Notes: a model not told the origin generated them from the sequence alone. DNA of 64,000 nucleotides from Natronomonas gomsonensis (GCF_024300825.1 NZ_CP101323.1:310001-374000), one strand, 5' to 3'; numbered from the stretch's first letter, positions 10,826-19,800 are shown. Numbers and translations: made by a program.

Positions 10826-11596
10826 ATGACGACCCCACCGACGACCCAATCCGCTCCACACATTCACACGGCGCCCCGAACGGATGTCTCACAGAACCAG
10901 GGCAAATTCAGGATTCACTTCAACTTCCCCGGCCGCGCCGTTCCGGACCACGACGATCACGGTTACGGCCCGCTGGCGACTGTCGTTGAGTCGTTCATGG
11001 ACCCCGGAACACTGATTCGAATGCACCAACACCGGAATGAGGAAATCATCTCGTGGGTCCCTGAGGGCGTCATGCGACACGACGACCGACAGGGGAATGA
11101 ACTGGTCACAGACTCCGAGCATCTGATGGTGATGAACGCCGGCAGCGGCTTCTGGCACGCCGAAGAGACGTATGCGGAGGACCCACCACTCCGGATGCTC
11201 CAGATATTCGTTCGACCACAGACGCTCGATTTACAGCCGAAAATTCAACACGAGCCGATTCCCGAGTCGACGCCCGATGCGTGGCGTCACCTCTTCGGCC
11301 CAGAAGGAGGGGACGCTCCGTTGTTCGTTCGCAACGACGTCGACTTCTATGACTGCCGGCTTGCCGCCGGGGCGACTGTGTCGGTACCCACCCACCCCGA
11401 TTGGGACACCTACCTCTACGTCTTTGAGGGGGCGGTCGATGTCGAAGACGCCCAACTCGGATACACTGAGAGTGCGCTGATACAGGGCAACGGCGATGAC
11501 GACACCTCCATGACTGCCAGCGAGGACTCGCTTCTCGTCGCGTTCTGTATCAACCCCGAGGCACCGATAACCCGCCAAGGGACGATTGGCCGCTAG
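10826..11596 (+). CDS. pirin-family bicupin
   Basis: Pirin-like protein of 256 aa with two cupin domains. The N-terminal cupin carries the metal-binding set 'MHQHRNEEIISWV' and a later His in 'GFWHAEETY'; the C-terminal cupin ('PTHPDWDTYLYVFEGAV') is non-catalytic, as is usual. The ATG at 10826 is taken because the family pattern 'RFNFPGRAVPDHDDHGYGPL' begins some 35 residues later. Pirins are iron proteins with quercetinase or redox-sensor roles; specific role unknown. Confidence 0.85.
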   Translation: MTTPPTTQSAPHIHTAPRTDVSQNQGKFRIHFNFPGRAVPDHDDHGYGPLATVVESFMDPGTLIRMHQHRNEEIISWVPEGVMRHDDRQGNELVTDSEHLMVMNAGSGFWHAEETYAEDPPLRMLQIFVRPQTLDLQPKIQHEPIPESTPDAWRHLFGPEGGDAPLFVRNDVDFYDCRLAAGATVSVPTHPDWDTYLYVFEGAVDVEDAQLGYTESALIQGNGDDDTSMTASEDSLLVAFCINPEAPITRQGTIGR

Positions 11597-11828
11597 CAGC
11601 CACACTCGAAGGACTAGTCACGCCAACCGAAAACGAGGAATTGCGTCTCTCGGGCTTGCCACTACCGCAGGGTCTCAGCCCAGGTACTGATGCATGCAAT
11701 CTCCGCTGAGATGGCTCGGAAGCCGTCTTTCGATTGTCTCCCACAAACCGGACGCGTCTGTTTTAGAAGACCACCTTATGTTTCAGAGTTTGAAACCCGG
11801 CAGGGCGATATAACAACAGTGGGGTTGA

Positions 11829-11948
11829 ATGAGTCGTATGGACTGGGCATTCAGACTCCGAAAAGATGTGCCACCGTGGGTACTGAAACTCGTACTTCTG
11901 GTCTCAATCCTGGTGGTTGCTGGTCTCCAGTATTTCGATATAGTATGA
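11829..11948 (+). CDS. small single-pass membrane protein
   Basis: A 39-residue frame reading MSRMDWAFRLRKDVPPW, then a strongly hydrophobic helix (about residues 18-33) and a short tail. Charged N-terminus followed by one membrane span is typical of haloarchaeal microproteins. It sits directly before the truncated Tat-signal frame at 11965. No family is recognised; evidence is composition and length only. Confidence 0.4.
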   Translation: MSRMDWAFRLRKDVPPWVLKLVLLVSILVVAGLQYFDIV

Positions 11949-11964
11949 AATCCCCCTGTCTAAT

Positions 11965-12177
11965 ATGAACCGTCGGACGTTTCTGTCGACAGTAGTTGGC
12001 GGCGTGAACATCGCAGACCGCTACCTCAGCGGAGAGAGTCGTTCCAGAGAACACGAGAACGACGATGACTCGGCTGGGGATGGGGGCGAGCCCCACAAGA
12101 CAGCCAAGCCGATGCTACCCAGCAAGAGACGCTTGGAACGTATGCATCTTGAAACCGTAGAGCCACGCCCGGCCTGA
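11965..12177 (+). CDS. short hypothetical frame with RR-type N-terminus, possibly a gene remnant
   Basis: A 70-residue frame starting 'MNRRTFLSTVVGGV', like the beginning of a haloarchaeal Tat substrate, but it lacks a long hydrophobic core and continues as low-complexity polar sequence ('HENDDDSAGDGGEPHK'). The region 11.6-12.2 kb shows no other convincing frame, so this may be the decayed start of a secreted protein. Confidence 0.3.
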   Translation: MNRRTFLSTVVGGVNIADRYLSGESRSREHENDDDSAGDGGEPHKTAKPMLPSKRRLERMHLETVEPRPA

Positions 12178-12225
12178 ACGTGGTGGAAGTCCCGCGTCTT
12201 CAGGCGCCGAGGGAGGTCAAGTCAG

Positions 12226-12474
12226 CTACCGGCGTGAATTCCCTTCGACGTAATACTCCTCTTCAGAGAGATGGCCGTACGGCATCGGGATGTCGTCGGG
12301 CCACTCAGCCATCCCATCACCGCCATCTTGATGCCCGGCTATTCGACCAGCCGCTTCCAGCGTGTCGTTATAGCGATCGATGGTTTCGTCGTCGAGCAGC
12401 GTCCGCGCAGCGTATTCGCTGATTTCCTCCTCGCTATAGAGGGTGAGGATGAGATCCGTGGTATCGTTGTCCAT
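12226..12474 (-). CDS. small acidic haloarchaeal protein, unknown
   Basis: Acidic 82-residue protein with no recognised domain. The N-terminal part 'TDLILTLYSEEEISEYAARTLLDDETIDRYNDTLEAAG' looks helical; the C-terminal part is Pro/Tyr-rich ('DDIPMPYGHLSEEEYYV'). Coding is supported by acidic composition and third-position GC. The facing strand is open too but gives basic, arginine-rich nonsense. Confidence 0.55.
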   Translation of the reverse strand: MDNDTTDLILTLYSEEEISEYAARTLLDDETIDRYNDTLEAAGRIAGHQDGGDGMAEWPDDIPMPYGHLSEEEYYVEGNSRR

Positions 12475-12575
12475 GCATGCTACAGAGTACTGGGTACGTA
12501 TAGGTGTTGCGCGGTAGCGCTCATAACGATCTCACGGAACTGCCGATACCAGCCGAGCACTCACACGGCGTCGGC

Positions 12576-13016
12576 TCAGGCGGCCGGAAGCGCCCACTGC
12601 CACGCCGATCTGAGGGCGACGACACCGAACGGGCCGGCGAACCCGGCGGCGACCGCCGCGATGGTGGGGGCGGAGTAGGCGAGGCCCGCCACGACGGCGA
12701 TGCCACAGGCTCCGACTGCGGCCGCCACCCCGGTCACGCGTCGGTCGAGTGGGCCGAACGCCGTCGTCTCGAAGGCCCCTGCACAGGCGCTACAGGCGCC
12801 TGCGAGCAACCCTCGCTCCTGCGCTTCCTCGAACGCCTCGGTGACCGGATGCTCCGGGTTCGCCGCCAATTCGCCCGGCCATTCGGTGGCGGAGCCATCG
12901 AAGAACACTTCGACCTCCTTGCCGCCCTCGTCGAGGTCCAAGGCGTACTCGAGGGCGTTTGCGGTCTGTCCGACTTCGTCGGTGCTCGTGTTGAGCAGTA
13001 CTGCGAATCTGTCCAT
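12576..13016 (-). CDS. DsrE-like protein with C-terminal membrane segment
   Basis: Protein of 146 aa. Residues 1-85 follow the DsrE/DsrF-like pattern ('FAVLLNTSTDEVGQTANALEYALDLDEGGKEVEVFFDG' and later 'CSACAGAFE'), used in sulfur relay and peroxiredoxin-like roles. Residues about 90-140 form two hydrophobic helices rich in Ala and Gly, not usual for DsrE proteins. The start at 13016 is chosen because upstream residues do not fit the fold. A TATA-like TTATATAAC lies at about 13059-13067. Confidence 0.65.
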   Translation of the reverse strand: MDRFAVLLNTSTDEVGQTANALEYALDLDEGGKEVEVFFDGSATEWPGELAANPEHPVTEAFEEAQERGLLAGACSACAGAFETTAFGPLDRRVTGVAAAVGACGIAVVAGLAYSAPTIAAVAAGFAGPFGVVALRSAWQWALPAA

Positions 13017-13238
13017 CGTCGTGCCTCCAGTAGAGTATCGGCTCATTTCGTGATATGTGTTATATAACCACACGGTGACGGCGTTACGAGAGACACACGA
13101 TACGGCAGTCGCTGACGCCACCCGCAGCTCGCGCCCATCCGCGACGGTCGGTGTTACAGTACGGTAACCGGGTTACCGGAACGTAGGCGAGCGCTTATTG
13201 GTTACTATACGTAACTCACACACGAGTGGTGACTCAAA

Positions 13239-13418
13239 ATGGAAACGGAAACCGACTGTTCGTCGGGCGACTGTCCGACCGTCGGCGTCGATGCCGTGTC
13301 ACTTGACCGCTTCGCCGCAATCGATACCGGCGGTCCCGAGCTATTGATATACGACCGAAACGGCGAGGACGCCTGGATACAGTCGGACGTGTACTTCGGC
13401 CATGAGACGTGTATTTGA
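13239..13418 (+). CDS. small haloarchaeal protein of 59 aa, unknown
   Basis: Starts at the ATG in TCAAAATGGAAAC and ends with TGA at 13416-13418. The sequence has a Cys pair near the N-terminus ('TDCSSGDCPTVG') and a compact core ('AIDTGGPELLIYDRNGEDAWIQSDVYF') resembling a widespread short haloarchaeal family. Function unknown; metal or redox binding by the cysteines is only a guess. It lies 108 nt upstream of the HxlR regulator, in the same direction. Confidence 0.6.
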   Translation: METETDCSSGDCPTVGVDAVSLDRFAAIDTGGPELLIYDRNGEDAWIQSDVYFGHETCI

Positions 13419-13526
13419 GCATCAGCGCGGAGTCCACGTGTCGTCGACAGCCCTCACAGATAGATAACCTAAAGAAACTAAGTATTGTAACGTAACTATA
13501 AGCATGTCCGATACGAACGTCACCCC

Positions 13527-13880
13527 ATGAACGACCAACGTAAAGAGGTCTGGTGCGCCGGCGAGGAGTGGTGTCCGATTACAACGACGTCGTCGTTGAT
13601 CGGCAAGAAGTGGCATCCAGTCATTATCCATCGTCTTCTCGAAAACGGGCCACTCGGATTCAATGCCCTGAAAGAGGAGGTCGACGGAATCTCGAGTAAG
13701 GTGTTGTCCGATACGCTCGACGACCTCGAAGGAAACGACCTCATCAACCGTGAAATCGTCAGCGAGAAGCCGTTTCGCGTCGAGTACTCCCTGACGGAGT
13801 TCGGCCAGTCCCTGAAACCGGTTATTTACGAAATGCGTGATTGGGGGTTGGAGTATCTCCGGCCACCGGAGGAGGCGTAG
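13527..13880 (+). CDS. HxlR/DUF24-family winged-helix regulator
   Basis: Transcription factor of 117 aa. The HxlR pattern is complete: 'CPITTTSSLIGKKWHPVIIHRLL', 'FNALKEEVDGISSKVLSDTLDDLEGNDLINREI' and the wing 'FRVEYSLTEFGQSLKPVI'. The N-terminal Cys near residue 13 is the usual redox-sensing position of the family. Its 3' end overlaps the convergent gene at 13826 by 55 nt. Regulatory target unknown; the DsrE-like gene nearby is a candidate by position. Confidence 0.9.
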   Translation: MNDQRKEVWCAGEEWCPITTTSSLIGKKWHPVIIHRLLENGPLGFNALKEEVDGISSKVLSDTLDDLEGNDLINREIVSEKPFRVEYSLTEFGQSLKPVIYEMRDWGLEYLRPPEEA

Positions 13881-14668
13881 TCCTCAAGCACCGACGTCAC
13901 GTAGTCCCGGCCGCCACGGTGCCAGTACAGGCCGACCACCCGGAGCGATTTCTCGACACGATATGGGACGAGTCCGTGCTTCTCACAGAACACCTCCCAA
14001 AACGTTTGAACCATCGCGCGGTCCTCGCGGTTCCCGATGTCGACATCGAGGTCGCCGAGGGCTTCCGTCACGGCGAACAGCGTATGGTCGACCGGCAGCG
14101 GGACCCACCCCATCCCCGCAAGCGACGCAACGCGGTCGTGCATCAGTCGCACCCAGAGCGGCGTACTGACGGCATCCGCGATACCTGGCAAATCAGCCTG
14201 CCGAACCACTCGCGCTGCATGGGGTGCGACGTGGGCAGCGTGGCGCAGTAACTCCTGGGGATCCCCATCGAAGCGTTCGTACAGCGTGCCAGCAGACGTG
14301 AACCACCAGTGAGCGTCGTAGGCGTCCATAATATCGAGCCGATCGAAGAACGCCTCGAGTTCCTGTTTACCCTCGGTCGTAACCAACCGGTGGGGGTCGT
14401 ACACCCACTGATGCTGTTGCCAGAGGGTCTTACAGACGCGCCAGAATCCAACGCGCCCGATCTGCGGTTTTGGCCGCCCGGATGGATGGGCGTGAAACGG
14501 GACGAGCGACAGCGTCAGAAACCGGGCGGCCTCAGTGGCCGTGAGATCCAACTCGTCGACGACCGTATACTCCGGAAGCGAATGGTCCGCGAAGAAGTCC
14601 GTTTTAGCTTGTTCTGCTTGCTGGAGCCGCAAGACGAGCGCCAGTAGTTCCGGCTCGTCTTGAATCAT
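13826..14668 (-). CDS. conserved-looking haloarchaeal protein, unknown function
   Basis: Soluble protein of about 280 aa with no domain I can name. Seen: a helical N-terminal region, several Trp/His-rich stretches ('WWFTSAGTLYERF', 'HAAHVAPHAARVV'), and a C-terminal 'GLYWHRGGRDYVTSVLEDY'. The start at 14668 is the first ATG outside the IS6 element. The frame stays open into the element, so an original longer N-terminus may have been cut off by the insertion. Confidence 0.55.
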   Translation of the reverse strand: MIQDEPELLALVLRLQQAEQAKTDFFADHSLPEYTVVDELDLTATEAARFLTLSLVPFHAHPSGRPKPQIGRVGFWRVCKTLWQQHQWVYDPHRLVTTEGKQELEAFFDRLDIMDAYDAHWWFTSAGTLYERFDGDPQELLRHAAHVAPHAARVVRQADLPGIADAVSTPLWVRLMHDRVASLAGMGWVPLPVDHTLFAVTEALGDLDVDIGNREDRAMVQTFWEVFCEKHGLVPYRVEKSLRVVGLYWHRGGRDYVTSVLEDYASSGGRRYSNPQSRIS

Positions 14669-14719
14669 CGGTACTGTCCGCTCGAACCGAACCCCCGTAA
14701 TGGTTTGGCGCCACCGCGC

Positions 14720-15413
14720 GGTAGTGTTCAGATAAGCTGATTGCATGCGAAGGCGAAGGTTTGAAGCCAATTGTCGGTGGTGTCTGCTTCGGCGTTGCTG
14801 AAACAGTTTGAGAAGCTGGTAGTTCGCCGTTTTACCTCACAAAAGACACGTTCGACACTATTTCGATTTCCATGTTTTTCGTATCTGAAACCGAGGCTAT
14901 GTCGTTGACAGGCGTCTTTCAGCGGTGCAGCGCCATCGACGAGAAACACAGCGGTTTCAACGTCGTGTTTCTCGCGGAGTTCGGCAAAGAACGCGTGGGC
15001 GAGAACGTTTGTTCTAGTCGGTTCAATCTTTGTGTGGAGTAATTCGTTTGTTTCGGGATCGACAGCGGCGTACAGCCAGTAGCGTTCATCATTGAGTTGG
15101 ATACGGTTTCGTCGACCGCAACGTGATCCGGATTCTGATCAGATTCAGGCTGTAGATTAGCTTTGTGAACCCAGTTGTGAACGGTGGATCGAGCCCGTTC
15201 GACACCGAATATCTCAAGAATTGAAACGGTATTCGAAAGTGATAGGAAAGCCAAATGGAGTTGAATACCGAGCTTCATCAGTAATTTCGTGTCGCTTCTC
15301 GTTCCACAAAACCTAACTCAATCTCGTCTAAACAGCCGTTGAGGCGGGCGTTTTTGGACATAGACACTCAAAAAACGCACCGCCTCACTCTTCATCCTTA
15401 TCTGAACACTGCC
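14720..15413 (-). mobile_element. IS6-family insertion sequence, inactive
   Basis: About 0.69 kb bounded by inverted repeats: AGTGTTCAGATAAG at 14723-14736 and its complement at 15397-15410, extendable by two bases (GGT/GGC). The terminal motif and the DDE transposase fragments fit haloarchaeal IS6 elements. No matching 8-bp target duplication flanks it, so it may have moved by replicon fusion or later recombination. It interrupts or abuts the 5' end of the gene at 13826. Confidence 0.8.
14728..15278 (-). pseudogene. IS6-type DDE transposase, frameshifted
   Basis: The N-terminal part reads correctly to 'DHVAVDETV' (first catalytic Asp), then a frameshift near 15110 turns it into nonsense. 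The proper frame resumes before 'VFLVDGAAPLKDACQRHSLGFRYEKHGNRNSVERVF', which carries the second Asp and the Glu region, and ends normally in 'AFACNQLI'. One small indel separates the halves, so the enzyme is not produced intact unless recoded. Confidence 0.85.
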
Positions 15414-15462
15414 TCGCGATACGGCCGAACCCTTAACTGCGTGTCGTCGGTAAGAGGTAGCA

Positions 15463-16269
15463 ATGGCTACGGAGTCGGCTGACGAGCCCGAAATCTCGGT
15501 GACGTTGCCGCCACCGCTCGAACGGTGGCTCGAAGACCGAGCCGACACCCTCGATGTCGACCGGGAGGAACTCGTCGTCCAGTTGCTCAGCGCCTACCGG
15601 ACGACAGCCGACCTTGACGGCGAGGAGGCCCCCGCCATCGAGTCGCCCGAACTCGACGCCGAGTTCCTCGAAGACATCGAACGCCGAATCGAGACGGTCG
15701 ATGAGGCGGAACTCGAGCGACTGGAGCGCCGCGTCGGCTCGCTGGAGTCCGAACTCGACGAGCACGTCGACGACATCAGAAACCGGGTGCTCCAACTCCG
15801 CGATGGGTTACAGGACCGCGCGGAGGAAGACCACGACCACACCGAAATCGACCAACTGAACCAACGGGTGAACGGTCTCGCCGATGACATCGACGGACTC
15901 GGCACCGACGTGGCGAACCTCTCGGATAGCGTCGAGGCAGTCGACGAGCAACTCGCAGACGTGACGGCGAAACTCAACCGACTGGCACGCATCATCGTGG
16001 CGCTCCGAAAGCAAAGCGACGATGTCGACACCAAACGGGAGCAGCACCTCGAGGACCTCAAACGGCGGGCCGGTCGGGAGGAAATCCGGTCGGCGAAGTG
16101 TGCCGGCTGTTCGAGTTCCGTCGACATCGCGCTGCTGACCGAACCCGCCTGCCCGAACTGTGGTATCGAGTTTGGCAACCTGACGCCGTCGACCTCCATC
16201 TTCGGAAGTTCGAAACTGACCGCTGAGGATCCGCCAGCAATCGAAAGCGGGGAGGACACCGATGGGTGA
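15463..16269 (+). CDS. coiled-coil protein with C-terminal zinc ribbon
   Basis: Protein of 268 aa. Residues 8-45 ('ISVTLPPPLERWLEDRADTLDVDREELVVQLLSAY') look like a ribbon-helix-helix or helical dimerisation unit. About 55-200 is a long acidic coiled coil; about 212-238 is a zinc ribbon with 'CAGCSSS...CPNCG'. This layout suggests a DNA- or chromatin-associated structural protein. It overlaps the next gene by 8 nt, forming a coupled pair. Confidence 0.7.
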   Translation: MATESADEPEISVTLPPPLERWLEDRADTLDVDREELVVQLLSAYRTTADLDGEEAPAIESPELDAEFLEDIERRIETVDEAELERLERRVGSLESELDEHVDDIRNRVLQLRDGLQDRAEEDHDHTEIDQLNQRVNGLADDIDGLGTDVANLSDSVEAVDEQLADVTAKLNRLARIIVALRKQSDDVDTKREQHLEDLKRRAGREEIRSAKCAGCSSSVDIALLTEPACPNCGIEFGNLTPSTSIFGSSKLTAEDPPAIESGEDTDG

Positions 16270-16705
16270 CGACGACGGCCGCGATGGGGTCCGCGACGAG
16301 GAACGCGACGACGACCCCTTCGCGGAACTGGACGGCGATTTCGACGGCGACTCTGTCGACATGGACTCCGATGAACTGTTCGACGAGATGGACGTCGGCG
16401 ACGTCGACGAGGAGGCCCTCTGGGATGCCCTCGAAGACGGTGAAGCGTCCGGCGCCGTCGCTCAGGCGGATTCGGTCGCGGCAACCGACGACGCCGTCGA
16501 GCGCGAGGGCGAGACGGCCGTCGTTCCCAAGAGCCGATACTGCCAGTCGTGTGAATACTTCTCGGCGCCGCCGGAGGTGTCCTGCTCTCACGACGGCACC
16601 GAAATCGTCGAACACGTCGACATGGAGTCCTTCCGGGTTCGGAACTGTCCGATTGTCGCCCAGCGGCGCGGGCCGACCGACCAGATACTGACCGATGACG
16701 AGTGA
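16262..16705 (+). CDS. acidic zinc-binding protein paired with the coiled-coil protein
   Basis: Protein of 147 aa: a very acidic first 85 residues (Asp/Glu repeats), then a cysteine cluster 'YCQSCEYFSAPPEVSCSHDGTEI...VRNCPI' that should bind one zinc ion. Start overlaps the end of the preceding gene, so they are co-translated and probably act together. Function unknown. Confidence 0.7.
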   Translation: MGDDDGRDGVRDEERDDDPFAELDGDFDGDSVDMDSDELFDEMDVGDVDEEALWDALEDGEASGAVAQADSVAATDDAVEREGETAVVPKSRYCQSCEYFSAPPEVSCSHDGTEIVEHVDMESFRVRNCPIVAQRRGPTDQILTDDE

Positions 16706-16744
16706 ATCCACACGGTTTTGCCGCTCCGACCGCTAGCGACGGCC

Positions 16745-17068
16745 ATGCAGTTCTGCGACGAGTGCGGGTCGATGATGCACTCAGAGGACGGCGAGATGGT
16801 GTGTTCGTCCTGTGGGGCGAAACAGTCGAAAGACGAAGAGCGCGCCGCGGAGTTCGTCACCACGGAGACCCAATCCGAGACCGAACTCATCGAGACGGAG
16901 GAGGGAGCGAACTTCGAAGGAAAACCGACCGCCGACGACGTGACCTGCGAGAAGTGCGGTCACGGAAAGGCGTGGTACACCATCAAACAGACCGGCGCCG
17001 CCGACGAACCGCCGACGCGGTTTTTCAAATGTCAGGACTGCGGGTACCGCTGGCGGGAGTACAACTGA
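16745..17068 (+). CDS. tfs: transcription factor S (TFIIS/RPB9-like)
   Basis: Transcript-cleavage factor of archaeal RNA polymerase, 107 aa. The N-terminal zinc ribbon 'MQFCDECGSMMHSEDGEMVCSSCG' and the C-terminal TFIIS ribbon 'CEKCGHGKAWYTIKQTGAADEPPTRFFKCQDCGYRWREYN' are complete. The acidic DE tip is altered: the usual 'RSADEP' reads 'TGAADEP', retaining Asp-Glu. Start chosen at 16745 because the ribbon begins there. Housekeeping gene. Confidence 0.95.
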   Translation: MQFCDECGSMMHSEDGEMVCSSCGAKQSKDEERAAEFVTTETQSETELIETEEGANFEGKPTADDVTCEKCGHGKAWYTIKQTGAADEPPTRFFKCQDCGYRWREYN

Positions 17069-17140
17069 CTGCTCGGCGGGCCGTTCGCATAGTCTGTCGC
17101 CACGGTAACATTTTAACGCCAGTCGGTGGTCGTAGTGGTT

Positions 17141-17842
17141 ATGCCAGCGAAAGCGACGGACTCCCCCATCGAATACGAGGAAATCGACCGCTGGATGGGC
17201 GGCGTCGGATGGATTGCCCATCCCGAGGAGACGATGCAGCGAGCCAGCCACGCCCTGTTGACGGACGACGGCGTGTGGCTGGTCGACCCCATCGACGCCC
17301 CGGGAATCGACAGTCTCATCGAGGAGTTCGGCGACGTCGCCGGTGTCCTCGTCCTCTCGAGTCACCACACCCGCGATGCCGACGCGGTCGCCGAGCGCCA
17401 CGGCGTCCCGGTGACGCTGCCGGCACCGATGACCGACGTAGCCGGTGTCCTCGACGCGCCCACTGACCGGCTCGACGTGGGCGGGACGCTCGGCGAGTAC
17501 GAACTCATTGAAGTCGCCCGGAGCGGCAGCGCATGGCAGGAGTACGCCCTCTACGACGGCGAGACGCTCGTGGCGTCGGAATCCGTCGGCGCCGCCGACT
17601 ACATGCGCGTCGGCGACGAGCGCCTCGGCGTCATGTTGCTCCGTCGGCTGACGCCACCCCGTGAAGCGTTCTCCAGCCTCCAACCGAATCGGGTGCTCTC
17701 GGGCCACGGTCCCGGCGTCTTCGAGGATGCCGACGACGCCCTGGCGGATGCCCTCGAAAACGCCCGTCGTCGATTCCCGAAGGCGCTGGCCGCCAACGGT
17801 CTCGCGCAGGCCCGAACCATCGCTGCCGCGTTGCGCACCTGA
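17141..17842 (+). CDS. degenerate metallo-beta-lactamase-like protein
   Basis: Protein of 233 aa with an MBL-type beta layout: 'HALLTDDGVWLVDPIDAPG', 'VLVLSSHHTRDADAVAERHG' in place of HxHxDH, and 'VLSGHGPGVF' near the end. The first motif keeps His-His and Asp but not the canonical spacing, so metal binding is uncertain. Common beside haloarchaeal housekeeping genes; substrate unknown. Confidence 0.75.
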   Translation: MPAKATDSPIEYEEIDRWMGGVGWIAHPEETMQRASHALLTDDGVWLVDPIDAPGIDSLIEEFGDVAGVLVLSSHHTRDADAVAERHGVPVTLPAPMTDVAGVLDAPTDRLDVGGTLGEYELIEVARSGSAWQEYALYDGETLVASESVGAADYMRVGDERLGVMLLRRLTPPREAFSSLQPNRVLSGHGPGVFEDADDALADALENARRRFPKALAANGLAQARTIAAALRT

Positions 17843-17904
17843 GACGGCTCGCGTTCCGTCCGGAAATCGCGCCCTTGAAACGCTCGCCGGACGACTGCCA
17901 CACA

Positions 17905-18924
17905 ATGAGCGACGACAGCGAGGCGTACGAACCGCCGGAGCGCGAGGAGTTCGACCACGACCCCGTCGAGCACGCATGCGTCACCGCGGGGATGTCCGTC
18001 GCCGACCTGGCCGACGAATACGGCAAGGCGGGCATCGGTGCCGCGAACCTCGGAGAAGCCATCGACGTGACCGGCGAGATATTCGCAAGCGAGGAGACGA
18101 CCACCTTCTTCGGCCTCGCGGGGGCGATGGTTCCCGCCGGGATGCGAGCCATCGTCGCCGACCTCATTCGAGAGGGCCACATCGACGCTCTCGTGACGAC
18201 TGGTGCGAACCTCACCCACGATTCCATCGAGGCCATCGGCGGCAAACACCACCACGGTCGGGAGGAACACCCCGACCTCGAAGAGCGGGACTTCGACGAG
18301 CAGTTGCGCCACGAGGAAGTCGACCGCATCTACAACGTGTATCTCCCACAGGAGCACTTCGCGCTGTTCGAGAACCACCTTCGAGAGGAGGTGTTCGAGG
18401 CCGTCGGCGAGGAGGTCGTCTCCATCGCCGAGTTCACTCGGCAACTCGGCCGGGCCAACAGCGAGGTCAACGACCGCGAGGGCATAGACGAGGACGCCGG
18501 CATCGCCGCCGCGGCATACGAGAACGACGTGCCCGTCTACGTCCCGGCGATTCAGGACTCCGTCCTCGGGTTGCAGGCGTGGCTCCGCTCGCAGGTGTCG
18601 GGCTTCTCGCTGGACGCTCTGAAGGACATGTCGCCGCTGAACGACCTCGCCTACGAGGCGGAGTCGACCGCGGCCATCGTCGTCGGCGGTGGCGTCCCGA
18701 AGAACTACGTCCTCCAGACGATGCTCGTGACGCCGGAGGCCTACGATTACGCGGTCCAGTTGACGATGGACCCGCCGCAAACCGGCGGTCTCTCTGGGGC
18801 GACACTAGACGAGGCGCGGTCGTGGGGGAAACTGAAGGAAGACGCACGGAACGTCTCGGTGTACGCCGACGCCACCATCACGCTCCCGCTCGTGGTCGCG
18901 GGGGCGCTCGACCGAAGCGAGTAG
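17905..18924 (+). CDS. dys: deoxyhypusine synthase
   Basis: Transfers the aminobutyl group of spermidine or a related polyamine to a lysine of translation factor aIF5A. 339 aa, full length. Seen: 'FFGLAGAMVPAGMRAIVADLIREGHIDALVTTGANLTHD' (NAD-binding part), 'YVPAIQDSVLGLQAW' and 'AIVVGGGVPKNYVLQTML' near the active-site lysine. Start at 17905 gives the family's usual N-terminus. Housekeeping gene, supports a cellular chromosome here. Confidence 0.95.
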   Translation: MSDDSEAYEPPEREEFDHDPVEHACVTAGMSVADLADEYGKAGIGAANLGEAIDVTGEIFASEETTTFFGLAGAMVPAGMRAIVADLIREGHIDALVTTGANLTHDSIEAIGGKHHHGREEHPDLEERDFDEQLRHEEVDRIYNVYLPQEHFALFENHLREEVFEAVGEEVVSIAEFTRQLGRANSEVNDREGIDEDAGIAAAAYENDVPVYVPAIQDSVLGLQAWLRSQVSGFSLDALKDMSPLNDLAYEAESTAAIVVGGGVPKNYVLQTMLVTPEAYDYAVQLTMDPPQTGGLSGATLDEARSWGKLKEDARNVSVYADATITLPLVVAGALDRSE

Positions 18925-18971
18925 CCGAAACATCCGTCGGATTTTTGCCCGACGGCGAAGAGACGCCTGCC

Positions 18972-19421
18972 ATGGGGGCGTATCAGGTGTTCGTCTGGCT
19001 GTTCGCGTGGGGATTCGTCGGCGCGTCAATCGTCGTCGCATCGACATCCGGTGACCCGACGACCGTGTCCGACAGCCTGGTTCAGTTCGTCGGACTGTTC
19101 TATCTCGATACGGTTTCGACGCTCCGGGAGTTCACCGAACTGACCGCAATCGCTCCCCGGTGGACGGATGCGGGGTACGCAGTCGTCTCCGTCGTTCCAC
19201 TCGGGCTTCACGTGTTCCTCGCGACTGCCGCGGCCGCCTATCCCGACGAAGAGCCGCTTGGGGCCGGGGACGCGGTGTTCGGTCTCGGCACGATAGTCGG
19301 CTTCTGTGCGGTGCTCGGTGCGCTCCTTTTCGGCCTCGGTGCACAGTTGCTCGCGGGGTCGATTATCGCCGTCGGCATCGGCGTCGCGATGTTCGGCATC
19401 GAAGTCGCGTTCGGTTCTTGA
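18972..19421 (+). CDS. four-helix membrane protein, unknown
   Basis: Protein of 149 aa with about four hydrophobic helices (near residues 5-24, 72-92, 103-122 and 126-146). No charged catalytic residues or known motif. Follows deoxyhypusine synthase by 47 nt in the same direction; no functional link is implied by sequence. Confidence 0.65.
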   Translation: MGAYQVFVWLFAWGFVGASIVVASTSGDPTTVSDSLVQFVGLFYLDTVSTLREFTELTAIAPRWTDAGYAVVSVVPLGLHVFLATAAAAYPDEEPLGAGDAVFGLGTIVGFCAVLGALLFGLGAQLLAGSIIAVGIGVAMFGIEVAFGS

Positions 19422-19453
19422 CCGGTCGCTTCTCCCGGCGCCGAACCGCCCTC

Positions 19454-19600
19454 TCAAAGGGTGTGTGTGTTCGTACTCCCACACTCCGGACACTGGGTGA
19501 GCGTCCCGAGCGGTGGATGTTCGACGCGACTCCACGCGTCGGACCCCGGGGGTGCCTCGAAGCCACACTCCAGACAGCGTTGTACGGTACCGAGGGACAT
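19454..19600 (-). CDS. small two-CxxC zinc protein
   Basis: 48-residue protein read from the ATG at 19600 on the minus strand. Two knuckles, 'RCLECGFEAP' and 'QCPECGSTNTH', are separated by about 26 residues, as in the common haloarchaeal one-ribbon microproteins that bind zinc and probably nucleic acid or protein. The start is fixed by the lack of any other in-frame start nearby. Confidence 0.7.
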   Translation of the reverse strand: MSLGTVQRCLECGFEAPPGSDAWSRVEHPPLGTLTQCPECGSTNTHTL

Positions 19601-19800
19601 GGTACTCATTCGCGTCGGAGCCTACTTAACAGATATTCCAGCAGGCTGTCACGTCGTCGGGGCGAGCGCATCGGCCCAAAACGATACGGGGAACGGCATC
19701 GATTCGTGCGTGCCACCATCGAAACCCTCGCCGCTGGAAGCGAGGCGGATTTCGAGAGAACCGCCACGCCTTTGCCGCCCCAAATCGTCGGCAGATTCAC

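Noticed and set aside
12504-13067. Plus-strand frame of 187 codons opposite the DsrE-like gene
   Set aside because: Basic, Arg/Gly-rich translation with no halophile acidic bias; the minus-strand frame has recognisable DsrE pattern.
17661-19421. Very long open frame (586 codons) spanning the deoxyhypusine synthase gene in another frame
   Set aside because: Arginine-rich translation of GC-rich third positions, overlapping convincing genes; only its last 149 codons (18972-19421) are a real gene.
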